Notes: generated by a model from the sequence alone, not told the origin. A stretch of 64,000 nt of DNA from Paraspadella gotoi (GCA_051294375.1 CM119263.1:12503723-12567722), one strand, 5' to 3'; shown: positions 1-18,162, counted from the stretch's first letter. Numbers and translations are program-made.

Positions 1-2898
1 TTTCGTAGCACAGGTTCTTGATCTCTGAGAAACATCAGGTCTCGCTGAAGGAAATAAGCTCCTTGAACTAAGCTTTGTTCTCGGCACTGATTAACCGCTT
101 CCTCGTGGGCTGACCACTGGTGCTCTTGACGAAAAATCTCTTGTGCCTGAAATAATAAAGGTAAGTATGTACATACAGAAGGCTTTATATTAGAAAAAGC
201 TCTTTCGCCTTTTCGAACTGGGAATCAGTTTTAACCAAATCACTGAACCAAATTTGATACGATTTTGCGTACAGTATCCCAATGGCCGTACAAATGGGAC
301 TATCAGATTCGAGGCGATTTTCGATATTTTACCCCTGAGCCATGGGTGGTCACCCCAGGGGGGAAAATGACTTTTTTTTTTAAAAGAAAAGTTTTCGTGG
401 GATCATTTGCATTAATGAATTAAATTTGTAGAAAAACCATTTTAAAACGAATTTTCAAAAATTTATATTGATTTTTTTCCTTTTGAACATTGTTAGTCAA
501 TCATTTTAGATATAATTTTGTTCCCCTAACGAAAGCTGGTATGAACCTGGAAATTGAGCAAAAATTTCCTTTTCACAATAATAGATTTACTTTTCGGGAT
601 GAAAAATTAACAAAATTTGAAAAAAAACTGTTCATTTTTTGCACACCTGGGCTGACCTGTTAGGGGCCCATATTTCGGGTCATAGGTCAAATTTCAAAAA
701 TCCCCTTGATACTCCCATTTCTATTGCCCAATACTATAGTAGGGGTGGCCTATTTCAGTTGGTTAGGTCAAAAATTTTAATTGAGCTCAAACCAAAATTT
801 ATACATTTCTTAAAAAATTAAGATAGACAAAAAAATTTTAACATGACTCTATACCGTATATATTAATTTTTAAATATTTATTTATAGATAGGAATGGCTA
901 AAGATTTTTTAAAGATTTTTTTAATTTTTAAGATCAGATTCAGAGCCTTAGCCCGTCTGGCGAGATAAAAAGCATTCTCCCCCCACCATTTTATATCGAA
1001 TTACTTGTTGTAATTTCTGTTTCATCCAAGGATCGATTTTGGAACATATTGGATAGTGCTCTTTCAAATAGTTTTGCGCTTCAACCTGATGCAACTTCAT
1101 GTTTTTGCACACTAAATCTGTTGCACCAAGAAGTATTTGAGACAATTTGGCCTGAAAAATTTGAAAAAAACCTAAAACTTAAAATATAATAATCAGAAAA
1201 TATAATGAACTTTGCACAATAGTTAATAACTACCTGTTCGACAAGCAATTTTCCCATTCCGGGTGACATTTTTTCTAATTCATCATTCATGATGACGGCT
1301 TCAAAAACTCGTTTTAAGTACTCGCTCATCAAGGCTTCATTAACCTATGGTAAAAAAAAATAATATAAGATGAAAGAATCTTTAAAATTTTTAATAAGGG
1401 CAAACTGTCACTGGCGCGGTCTACGTACGTAAAGTTGAATAAATCACATAATTTTCATTCAGTACTAATGAATTTTTAAATGAATTTATCACATTTTCCA
1501 TTCTCCCGAGTAAACCTGTCAACTAGTGAAGTTGCACTCACTTGAACCGTAATCTCTTCGTCGTTGTATCCAAGACCTTTTAATTCCGAGATCAACCTGG
1601 ATCGATACTGAGTGTACCAACCCTTGGGTTCTTTGTAAGTGATCGCAGTCAATATTGGAATAGCACGAGACATCAGATCCTTGTTCCAAATTCGCAGGTC
1701 TATGTCTATGCTCGTAGGAGCATGAGGCGTATGGTAGAGGTACGGGATTGGAGGAGGACGTTCTTGCAGCTAGAGGAAGTTATAGGGATATCTTGAGTGG
1801 CGAGTAAGTATTAGTCATGATTTGTCCTTTAAATATACCTGATCTCCGTTGAGCATCGGCGCGCAGTCTTTGACCCGAACCTGCAAAAATTCCGCGTATT
1901 TACGCCACTGCGGTTTTTGGGACCTTTCCACGACCAATTCGGCTACGAGGTAGTTCTTGTGAGCGTCCTGAATCTTGGCTTCGAGTGAACCGGGCCGCGT
2001 GTGCGGAACGCCAAAACCGATGTCGACAAGAAGCTTTAAGGCCTCTCCGAGACTCTTAATGGATTCGGAAATGCTGAAGACGTCGCCTGTAAACCGATCC
2101 TTTGCCATGATGATGATCAATCGGAGGGCCACAGCCAGATCATTCAAAAGAGTTTCGTCCGCCCTTTTTGTGCCCTAAATTGATAAAATTTTATAACCAC
2201 ATTGTTACCATGTACGTAATGAATCAGTTTCAAGTATTACTTTTTGAAGAATCTCCGAAAGTCTCCAAACATGAGTCTGTCCAGGAAAATGGATAGAATT
2301 GACGACGAATTCACCACTCTGTCGGACGCTTTTTAGTTGGGACTCGGAAAGGCGACGCGGGTTACCGTGTGGATCCAGTGCCACCTCTTCTAATTCGTCG
2401 AAGGTCGGCGATATGAATAACTTTCCTTTGATTGTAGCCGTTTGTTGGCTAACATCTACTGAAAATTTACAGCTTAATATCAAGTCCTGATACAAATGAA
2501 AAATATCAATTTACCAATTCCATCGTCCAGGCCTGTGAGAGAAGGCGGAAGAATGATGGGAAAAAATTTCCAATGGTAAAGTGTTTTTTCGGCTATGACT
2601 TTGATGCAACGCATCACGTCTCCGATTTCCGTCGAAACATCCCCGTCGTTGAGGTTTAAATGAAACTGAACACCTTGTTTTACCGGCCGAACCCCTAGAT
2701 AGTGATAAGATAGTGCCACGATCATTACGGCGAAAAACAATTTCTTTAATTACCTAACGTGCTGACATTGGAAGGCGTGGTCACGTTGTGGTATGGATGC
2801 TCGACCGGATTGACAAGGCTCGAAGAAGTCGAAGAAAGCCGTCGAGGGACGAAGCCACTCGAATTCTCCATATCAGGAGAAGAGGTGGCCCAATCCAT
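1..2898 (-). CDS. Unrecognised multi-exon gene, N-terminal part (3' end outside window)
   Basis: I do not recognise this protein. Eight coding exons join in consistent phase: 2898-2754, 2694-2515, 2458-2241, 2174-1839, 1769-1542, 1344-1234, 1151-1005 and 146-1 (cut by the window edge). The start is the ATG at 2898, the first Met of the open exon, giving MDWATSSPDMENSS. After a Ser/Pro-rich N-terminus of about 50 residues the chain is mixed alpha-helical in character, with blocks such as VDIGFGVPHTRPGSLEAK (exon 4), KGWYTQYRSRLISELKGL (exon 5) and KLLVEQ. It looks like a large soluble helical-repeat protein, without signal peptide or membrane segment in this part. Six of the seven introns are 56-197 bp; the last is 858 bp. 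Exon structure is well supported by phase and open frames; function is unknown. A ciliary or scaffold protein is only a guess. Confidence 0.75.
147..1004 (-). other. Unusually long intron 7 of the 1-2898 gene
   Basis: The other introns of this gene are 56-197 bp, whereas this one is 858 bp. It is AT-rich, with T and A runs and several G/C-rich islands near 330-360 and 650-760. It has no open frame that looks coding. An old insertion would explain the size, but I see no terminal repeats. Confidence 0.5.
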
Positions 2899-5800
2899 TG
2901 AAAGTTTTTTAAGACATTTTCACAATTTTTAGGATTGGTGGAGAAGAAAGTAATACGCCCATTCTATATTACATGGCTGGTTTTATCGAAAAAATAAAAT
3001 TTCTTCAACTTGAGTTTAAAAATTCTTAGAGTAAAATAGACAAATTTGCCATCCCGGAAAGGCGACACCTTAAGTAATAATACAGCCTCACTCTTCCTTT
3101 TTTCCATGTCATAGAGGTGTCGACTTTCCGTGAATGCAGCAGCGTTCGAGATACATTCAGTTTTAGCCCACGGGCAGAAACTTAATACCCCGGTTAAAAC
3201 TTTTCGGAAGCTTTCGGAATATAGGGTCTTCGAGCTGTGTAATATGTACGTATGTCGACACACATCTTTGACATTTTGTGAGACGAGAAGAAAATAAATT
3301 TTTATGACAACTAGCGAGCTAGGTCATAAACTCGATTATGGTGTCCTTAAGGTGCATAATCGATACTGGACGCGGTCGTCATAAAATGAAAACTTAAAAA
3401 TAACAATAAATGATGGTCCATTTGTTTTTCATTGAATTTTTTGTTTGTTATCTTATATTTATTCTTAAAAGCTAAAAGGAAAGTCAATTACTTAATATCG
3501 ATGAAAACGTTTTATTAAGATTCTTTTTTTCAGTGGATTTGACGCCTGGCCGCGGACTCGGCAAATCCGCTTGCTCCTTTGTCTGTACCGTATGCGGTCT
3601 ACCGGGTCTGCGCGCTCTTTTGGAAATAATTTGAAAAATACATTTGAAGTGGTAAAAATCTTTTTGTTTCTTAGAAATTGACATAAATGTGAAAAAATCC
3701 TTAAGGAACATATTTCTATTATAATTATCCTAATTGCTCCAAAGGGAAGAACAGTTTTTTTGCAAGTGCGCACCGCTAAGCCGACCAAATTGCTGCTACA
3801 CTCGGAAGTCATTGATGATATAACGTTTAGGCTCAATTGGTTGATATTTCATTAAACCTTTTCAAAATACTTATAAGCATTCTTCTCATGTCTCTGGGGA
3901 ATTTGCAAATACTGTTCACAATTATGAATTTTTTGAAAAAAATTTTCAAATTGTTTTGATATCCCTAACAAAATTTACAAATAACTAAATTAGCAAGTGA
4001 ATTGAGGGGTCAATCAAATTAAAGGAAAGGCCAGGTCGATTCTATTATATTCTATGATGTATTATTTCCATATAAGGTCAGTTTCCAAAAATGTTATCGG
4101 TTTTAATATACCTACAACGGTTTTCCACGGTTTTTAAGTTACTGTTATGCAAAATTTATTTTAAAAAGGGCTCAATTATTTTTCATTACTCATACAAAGA
4201 CAGCAAAAAAACATTGTTCAATATTCAATCGCTCAATCTTTTCATCACTCCACCCCAATTGGCCGCATTTCATTCAATCGAGGTCGAAACTAAATTGGTT
4301 CTTGTGACTTAATCAACTAGGAAACGTCGACAAAGAAGACGACCCTAACGACGAAGGAAATAAAAAAATTGGATAAAATTGAATTAAGCCCAAAAGCTTA
4401 AGATTCGATTTGTGTTTAATAAATTTATTTTATATTCAATTTCAATCGTTCGCTTCCGCAACTGATTGTTAATTGTTCTATCGCAATAATAGTTAATAGT
4501 ATACCCCTAAAAATAACAGTGCTTAGCTCTCTCGCTTTAGTTTAGTCTCTGAAAAAATGAACATATATTTTCCAATAAAATCATAGTATCATTATCACAC
4601 GGACGTGCTGATAATATCAATAATTACAAAAAATTAGATTCCTGAAGTAATAACATGACAATGATTGTAAAACATTCTTTTTCTCGAAATCACTAAAAGT
4701 AAATGATGTCCGATCAAGATCACAACCAACCCTGAGGTTGTGTCAATGGTCAAATATCGCAAGAAGATTATGCATCCTTTTTCAGATCGCATTTCACCCT
4801 ACCTTCGAATCTCACCGATATTGTCGAAAATTGGGATGGATGACGAGGTCGAGAACAGGCAAACCATTTTAGTAGAAAACTTTATTATTGTTATAATTTA
4901 TTCTATATATTTAAATTTATAATAAAATCCTGTCGAGCGGAAACTAGATCAACTTTTATTTTTTTCTGCGGTCTCCCCTAATAAATATTGAACATTCTCC
5001 AAGTTTACGTTGGCTCGAAAGAAAAAGAACAAGAAAAAAACCCCGATTGTTAGATGTCTCAAACGCATTCTGAGAAGCTGCAGCAAGAGCAAAAAAATTG
5101 CAATAAACTTAAAAGGCTCCTTTTATAAACAAATGTATGTAAACATACGGCGTTACAACCCCTCAACTCATGGTTGCACAATGCACAGCGGGAAATTATA
5201 AGTGAGCTTTTCGACGACATCGACGTGCCTCTCGTCAGTTGCCAACTTCTACACCTTCGTCAATAAAAAATTCAGACGACATACAGCTCTTGTTTCCGAA
5301 ATTCGTCTCCGACGTACGAACGCTTCAGCATTGATTTTTACTCGCCAGCTGTGCAGCGGCGACGACTTAAGTGAAGACGACGACGATGACGATGCTGACT
5401 CACGACCTCTTTTCAGCTTCACTGATTGGTTTCCGCTCTCCGTTGTGCGCCCTCGGCGTGCGGTCGAGCACGTGAAGGATGAAGCGACGTGGTTGTAGCG
5501 CATTCAATTCCATTCGGATTTCGGTCGAGCGTTGAAACAATGAATTTACGATTTTTATTTCAAAATTTACATGTAGTATAAATAATAAATAATTCTTTTT
5601 ATATAGGCACTGATAGTGACTGATTAGTTTATTGAACCATTTTTATCAAATCTTAGCAAAACTAACGAAGGATGCTCCAATTCTGCTCTTATTCGTACGC
5701 CTCTCTGCTGCGTCCAATCGCCTTCGGGAGAGTTCATCAGAGGACGTCTCTAATTCCATTTTTGTCCAATCGGACCGTGTCAAATTAGACGCCCAAACTA

Positions 5801-6519
5801 GTTTTTCATGGGATTCTTATTTATACTCCGTTCTGTGATGGCATTCTCCGACTAAAATTCTATCTAGCCACTAAAAGCAAAAATATTTGAGAATCCTTAA
5901 CATTTGTCAACATTAAAATTTTGACGACTCTTAACGAAGAACGAAGAAACAAATTTCTCGTCCCAATAATAGCCACTCATGTTTTTTAAATTTTTTCTTA
6001 GGTTAAAGTGATTGCTGCTTAAAGTGACGGAAAATTCTTAAGGTTTCATAATATTTAATATAAATGCATAGTTGTACGAATCAAAATTCAAACGGATAAA
6101 GGAGTTTCATATGACGAAAAAAAGTTAAGTCATGGAAGCAAAAAAAGGATAGGATGAACCATTGGTTTAAAGTTAAATTCTAAAAAGTTTGAAATACAAT
6201 GCTCGAATTATAAGTTTTGGTGTTAAAACGAGAGCAAATCACGAAATTGAATTAGTGTCGTTATTAGTTTATCGGCAAACTCATACGAATAAACCATTTA
6301 TCATCTTTAACGCTTTTTTAGTTTTGTTGACGTTGTTGCAATGAAATTAAACTCGTCTTCGTAAAAATTTTAACAATCGGGGAATTTTTTAATCATTGAC
6401 AAACTCTTCGCCTTTTTAGTTTTTTCGCTCTAAAGGGATTTTGCTTCGATCTTAGTTTATCCTCGGCTTCGTATCATAATCCATTTCTGTCGACTTTCCA
6501 GTTTCCTCACTATTCATGA
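2899..6519. other. Intergenic, AT-rich; 5' flank of the unrecognised gene
   Basis: No gene I can support. Open frames here are short and of biased composition. An open stretch near 5340-5495 (plus) contains an Asp run and ends in a stop at 5496-5498. I could not connect it to other exons. The promoter of the minus-strand gene should lie just above 2898, but no clear core element is visible. Confidence 0.5.

Positions 6520-7937
<1,418 letters not shown>

Positions 7938-8008
<71 letters not shown>
7938..8008. repeat. (CT)n microsatellite
   Basis: About 70 bp of CT repeat with one TTT interruption. It lies about 80 bp before a candidate splice acceptor at 8087-8088, where it would lengthen the pyrimidine-rich stretch. 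Confidence 0.95.
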
Positions 8009-8009
<1 letters not shown>

Positions 8010-8088
8010 CTTTTCCGCCTTCTCGTCCTCTTTCTCTTTTCCGAATTCTTCCGCGTTCACCCAACCCCATATGGCGCAAAACTTGCAG

Positions 8089-8185
8089 CGACGTCAGCAG
8101 CGACGACGTCGACGTGGCCAGCAGCGGCAGCGTCGTCGACACCGCAAGCCCGGAAGGGCCCGGCAGCGGGGCCGGCTCGCCGTGA
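8089..8185 (+). CDS. Candidate orphan last coding exon
   Basis: An acceptor (ACTTGCAG) precedes an open frame that enters with one base and reads DVSSDDVDVASSGSVVD, then a Pro/Gly/Ser tail, to TGA at 8183-8185. Codons are strongly G/C-ending, unlike the AT-rich surroundings. A long T-rich stretch with AATAAA-like words follows, as expected for a 3' UTR. I found no upstream exons in the window, so they may be small, or lie far to the left across a long intron. The frame is short, and a chance GC-rich patch is possible. Acidic/Ser tails of this kind are common and give no function. Confidence 0.33.
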
Positions 8186-9225
8186 GATCGGAACTCAGAA
8201 ACTGCTTCTTACTTTTTTTTTGTTGCTAAAAGAATAACTTGTCTCTGAGATTTTATAGTGTGTAAACTGTGTATAATAAATAGGGTTCCTTTTAGCCTAC
8301 TAAGTCAAATCTTTCTAAAAAAATTGGTTCATATTATTTTGCCATCGTCTTGGTCATCGTCGTCATGTTCGTCATCATCCTATACCTCGCTTTTTTCCTT
8401 TTCACGCCTGAGCGAAAACAAACATCAATCTCGGGGTTTCGTATTCGCTTTCTTCATTTCCACTTCTCGTTGACCTAACCTCTGTTTTCCCGCTTCTCCT
8501 TTCCTTTTTATCATTCTAATCCTTTTGTTTTCTCATTATTGGCTCATTTCTTTCCGTTTCATTTTGTAATGAAAATCACTTCCTAGTTCTGTTTTAGTTT
8601 TAATATTGTTTTTTGTTTTGTTTCTATTTTCTATTTTGTTTCTTATTTCGAACTTTTCGTTTCGTTGCGTTTGAAATTAGAATTAAGCGAAATTGTTTGT
8701 TTTGCTTACAGACAACGAATTTGTTTTTATTTTCCAGGATATATTCAATAAAAACAAATTTGTTGTCTTGTTTTGCTTAGAGTCTAAGCAAAACAAACGA
8801 TTTCACTTAAATTATTATTTTGTTTCTTTATTATTTTACCTCATTTACTTTCCCCCTTCTTTGCATCTTTATTTTGAGTATTTTTTCTTTGGGTCAAAAC
8901 TTATCCATTACTTCCTGTGATGTATTTTCGGTTGTTATTTAATCGAATTTTACACTTCGTGCTATTTTAATCTTTATTGACTATTAATTCAATTTATTTT
9001 TTTTTTAGTCCCGAATTTTTTCTTCGCCATCAACATTTCGGCCGTCTTTTTAGTCAACCAAAGCGTTTTCGAGTTTTTAGTTCAACGAATATAAAAATGA
9101 ACATTAAATAAAAATCAGTAAAAACAAAACAAAAACAAAAAATACCAAAGCGATAATTAAAAAAAGCCAACTAGGTGATCGACTTATCGAATAACTAAAG
9201 ACATCGCGCGACTCTTTTCTTCGAA
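8186..9225. other. T-rich non-coding stretch before the Ig gene
   Basis: Apart from the fold-back at 8683-8810 this is T-rich DNA with several AATAAA-like words (for example near 8275 and 8747). The right part must hold the promoter and 5' UTR of the plus-strand gene at 9226, but no clear TATA or initiator stands out. Confidence 0.4.
8683..8810. repeat. Nested imperfect inverted repeat (long fold-back)
   Basis: Outer arms 8683-8708 and 8785-8810 are inverted copies with two mismatches in 26. Inner arms 8711-8731 and 8747-8767 pair with one mismatch in 21 around a 15-nt loop. The right side also contains its own perfect inverted repeat, 8768-8781 against 8783-8796, with a one-base centre. The word TTGTTTTGCTTA thus occurs three times. 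Transcribed in either direction it would fold into a long hairpin. It could be a degenerate foldback/MITE-like element or a small-RNA precursor; sequence alone does not decide. Confidence 0.85.
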
Positions 9226-14253
<5,028 letters not shown>

Positions 14254-14634
14254 AAGACTGAATGCACACATTTTTCACAATTTACATTAGTTTAAATATT
14301 CGTGATCTGCGCAATCCTTAAAAAAAGCAAATAATTGTACCGATAATTAGTTGCTTCTTTATAGAGCCATCCGAAAATATTTTTTGGCAGTTTTTTTTTC
14401 TATTTTCGATACCTTTATCGTTGCTTCGTTGTCCAACTGTTTGCTAATTAGCCTTAACCATGACACTATTTCTATGTACTTTCAATGGTTTTTCTAAACG
14501 TTTATGTGATTTCATTAGATTGTATATAATGTAAATCTTTTTTTCTTTCAACCTCCCATGACATTTGTATTTTCATTTAAATTTCCCACCTACTCTTGCC
14601 TCTATTGTATATAATTGATATTGTAAAAAAATGT

Positions 14635-14640
14635 ATTAAA
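14635..14640 (+). terminator. Likely poly(A) signal of the Ig-like gene (ATTAAA)
   Basis: ATTAAA lies about 380 bp after the stop of the plus-strand gene and before the end of the convergent gene. It is a common variant of AATAAA; use is inferred from position only. Confidence 0.4.
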
Positions 14641-14727
14641 GCTTTTTCGAGTACCTAAAATAGTCCAAATTTTTTGTCATTAAAACTTTCAAAATGAAGG
14701 ATTTTAATTATTTTAACAATAAATAAT

Positions 14728-14733
14728 TTTATT
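14728..14733 (-). terminator. Likely poly(A) signal of the acidic-protein gene (AATAAA)
   Basis: AATAAA on the minus strand, about 75 bp downstream of the TGA at 14808-14810. With the ATTAAA at 14635 it puts the two convergent genes' 3' ends very close together. Confidence 0.5.
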
Positions 14734-14807
14734 AATGACGTAATGATGGTCAAAAAGCAGAGAGTCAATCAATGAAGCGATTTAAACCGGAGAAAGATGA
14801 TTAACGA

Positions 14808-17800
14808 ATGTCATCCGTCATTGTCGTCGTTGTGACGGTCGTCTTCGCGTTCGTATTCGTCGAATTCTTCCCTCTGTCGATCTTCGTTGTCCTCGTCGCC
14901 GTCGTGACGATCGTCGTCGCGATATTCGTCGCGATCGTCGTCACGATATTCGTCTTCGCGATATTCGTCTTCATGATATTCGTCGGCGCCGTAATCGTCT
15001 TCCCGATATTCATCTTCTTGATATTCATTATCTAAATGTTCATCCTCTTTATATTCGTCTTGATGTTGATCTTCCCAATTTTCATTCTCGTGTTCATCAA
15101 CCATATTTTCGCTTTCTCGATGCTCATCATTTCTGTAATCTTCATGATGTTCATCCCGGTATTCATCTTCCCGATATTCATTCTCCTCTCCGTGGTCCCG
15201 ATATTCATCATCTCGTTCATCGTCCCGATATTCGTCCTCTCTTTGTTCATCATCCTTGTATTCGTCCTCTCGTTCGTCTTCTTGATATTCATTTTCTCGC
15301 CGTTCATTTTCCCCGTATTCGTCCTCTATTCGTTCGTTATCCCGGTATTCATCCTCTCGTTGTTCGTTTTCCGGATCTTCCTCCTCGGCGTCGTTATCGA
15401 GGTCGCGTTCTTCTGTCAAAGAACAAACATCGTCTCGTTCATATTGATCCTCATCGTTATTTTCCTCTTCGGTGAATATACGGGCGTCGTCATCGTTCCC
15501 TTTGTCAAGGTCCTCATGAAAGTCGACATTTTCGTCGACCTCATCCCAATATGATTCAGGATGATCGGTCGAGTAATCGTAGGCCTTTTCATTTACATCG
15601 TTATCGTGATTATCGATATCATCGTAACTGTACTCCCTCGTTTGATCGTTATTGTAATTATCATGGTCCGTCACGTCACTGGTGTATATGTTATCGTTAT
15701 CATTCGTTAGATTTTGTTCAATATTATCTTCGAATTCGCAGTACTTGCTTTCAATAATATCAAATCGATTTTCATTTTCATAATCTTCGGATTGGTGATA
15801 CCTTCTCTCATTTAGGAAGTCATCCTCAGGTTGATTGCACTCTTCGCTATTGAGCTGGTCAGTTTGAGCCAATCTATTGTTACCCTCCTCGTAACTGAAC
15901 TCTGCTATCTGATCGCTGTCAAATGCATCATATTGATCATAGACGACCTCCTTCTCATTAATATGGTCATCGTTTGATTGATTGTGAATCGTCAAATTCC
16001 AAGAATCTTTTAAAACGTCAGGGCTTTCGGCAATAGCATATTCATTCAGCAATTGCTCTTGTTCGAACTCTCCATGTTCCGTGCTTGGGCATGTATCTTT
16101 ATCATTTTCATCGTCTCCATCTTGTGCAAAATTCTCCATTTCGTCATTGTCGTCCAAATCAAAATCATCATTGTCCTGTTCCGATTGACACTTAAAGTCG
16201 GTACATATTTGTGCCTCAAGTGAATGATAAGATGGCTCATCGATTAGTTCATGTTTGCTCCCTGGATTTTCCTGATCGTTTCTTCTCCATATATTTTCTC
16301 CGTCAGCCTCATTTTCATTTTCAAACCTCTGCTCTTCCTCTTCAATATGTTCCTCCCATTCTTTTTGGGAGGATGCTTCTTCCGTCTCGACTTCGTAAAC
16401 GTTTTCACGAGCCTCGTTTTGGATTCCTAAAGTGACATCAGTGACGACGGGCTTCGACTCTATCTCCAAGTCGATTTCTTTCATCTCAAAGTTTTCCTCG
16501 TTGAAGATTTCGTCGCTTCCTTCATTAAATTCTTGGCTGCCCAGCTCGACTTCTTCACGAAGAAACTCTTCCTCTCGGGGACCAGCCTCGAAAGAATCGT
16601 CCTTGACATCGAAATCTGCGTCTTTCTCCACCGAATTCCTTTGTTCGTCGCATTGGAACCGCGATTCGGAATCCCCCTCTAGCGGCGACAGCAGTCGTGC
16701 CGCCATTTCACTCTCGATGTTTTCGTTGACGGCATTTTGTTGGGCTTCTCGATCGAACTCGAGTCCGTCGTCGCCAAAGACGCGACTCGATCCTTCCACC
16801 GATTCTCGGTCGGCGTCGATCTCCTCATCGTCATCCTCTAGGATGAGGATGAGGAGAATGAGGATGAGGAGAATGAAGATGAGGATAATTTTTTTTTCAC
16901 TCTTAGAGATTTACAGTGGGAGGAAATATGAACTAAAGTCATGTCACCAGACAGCATCCCTCTTCATTCAAATCAATCAACGTAGTGTGGCCTCACGTCC
17001 ACCATCGTTCGGCTCAGAGGGGAACACACGTTGTGTTCCATCCACAGTCCTAACGACTTCCCTCTGCGAACCAGTGACTGAAGGCGTCACTGAGGGTCGG
17101 AAGCCCCCAAAGCCAACAGTGAGATACCCCATAGTAGTTGCTTTTTCTATTCATATTTAAGAATTACCTTCTTCTTCACCTCCCTCGTCGTCGTCGTCGT
17201 CGTCTTCGTCGACCTCATCATCCCCTCGATCTCCTTCTTCCGCCTCTTCCTCGAATTCCTCCTCTTCGAATTCTTCGTCCCCACCGCCGCCATCGTCGTC
17301 GTCATCGTCATCACCGCCGCCGTCATCTTCGACCGTCTCGAACACCTCCTCCTCCAAAATCATCCCCTCGAGGATAGCCTCTCCCTCGTCAAGTCCATCG
17401 TCGTCGTCGTCTTCGTCGTCATCTTCTTCGTCCTCGTCGTCCTGCTCATCTTCTTCCTCGTCGTCGCCTTCGGTGCCGGCGCCCGTCACGAAAGCCTCGA
17501 GGTCGTCGTCTTCGTCGGCGCCCACGTCCTCGGCGTCTTTGTCGGCGTCCGTGACTTCCATGACGCCGTCGACCACGACGAACGCTTTGCGACTGGGATT
17601 CGGCGGTTTTGAGACGTAGAAACCGTGTTCGAGGATGTCGCTGGGGACGGGGAAATGTTTAGGGTTTTGAGGAAAGAAAGGAGGAAAAGGAGAAGTATTG
17701 AACGAGAGTTTTGGACTTTCCAAATTAGAGGGCACCAGTGGGAAAATTAGGTATATTTACCTTTGCCGGAATTTATCCGAACCATGAAAGGAAAATAATC

Positions 17801-18162
17801 ACAAAAAAAAGTAAAAAGGCAGGCTGCTAAGTGTTGCAGCCGCCACAGCGTACAGGTGCAACAATACTTAAACGCCAATCCGTCTTGGTACTAATCTTCC
17901 GCATTCACCTGAGCGTCATTATCCTTGGCGCCCTTTGGTTTTCGCTGGTGAGATCAACGTATCCGACGATGCATTCCTCAGGATTCTTGAACTTGATGAC
18001 GAAGTCGACGCCCTCCTTGGCGTCCCTCCAGGGTCCTCGCTCCCGCGTCGCCTGGCTGCCAATCACCCGGATCAGATTTCCATTTGGCGCAGCGGAGAGG
18101 TGCGACGCCGGCAGGGTCGACAGTTCAGCTTTGCGGCTCTGAGCGGCAGGCGCGTTCCCCAT
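14808..18162 (-). CDS. 918-residue extremely acidic protein with possible N-myristoylation signal
   Basis: Three exons join in phase: 18162-17909, 17640-17168 and 16837-14808, giving 918 codons plus TGA. The ATG at 18162 sits in a GCCATGG context and starts MGNAPAAQ, so Gly2 is a possible myristoylation site. Residues 1 to about 120 have ordinary composition (VDFVIKFKNPEECIVGYVDL, then RKAFVVVDGVMEV) and may form a folded domain. I recognise no family. From about residue 120 Asp and Glu dominate, including long Asp or Glu runs in exon 2. The last 190 residues or so are degenerate repeats around EDEYRDDE, with Tyr and Arg at regular spacing. No signal peptide or membrane span is visible, so a cytosolic or nuclear, perhaps membrane-anchored, protein is likely. 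Exon 3 begins after an acceptor whose pyrimidine tract is a degenerate CTCATC repeat. The exon structure is well supported; function is unknown. Confidence 0.75.
16985..17130 (+). repeat. Dispersed repeat, copy 1 (intron of acidic-protein gene)
   Basis: Shares with 63585-63783, in the same orientation and order, the blocks GGCTCAGAGG, GTTCCATCCACAGTCCTAA, CCAGTGAC, AGGCGTCAC and ACAGTGAGAT. Copy 2 has about 30 extra bases in the middle. It is an old interspersed element of unknown class, possibly SINE-like. No coding frame is shared. Confidence 0.8.

Noticed and set aside
5140-5498. Overlapping plus frames (SWLHNAQREIISELFDD; then an Asp-run tail to a stop at 5498)
   Set aside because: Frames break after 30-60 codons and do not join in phase; a decayed transposon fragment is possible but not supportable.
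15036-15554. 172-codon hydrophobic frame on the plus strand, looking like a membrane protein
   Set aside because: It is the antisense shadow of the Asp/Glu repeat exon: GAN codons read backwards give Ile, Leu, Phe and Val. Phase-consistent exons support the minus strand.
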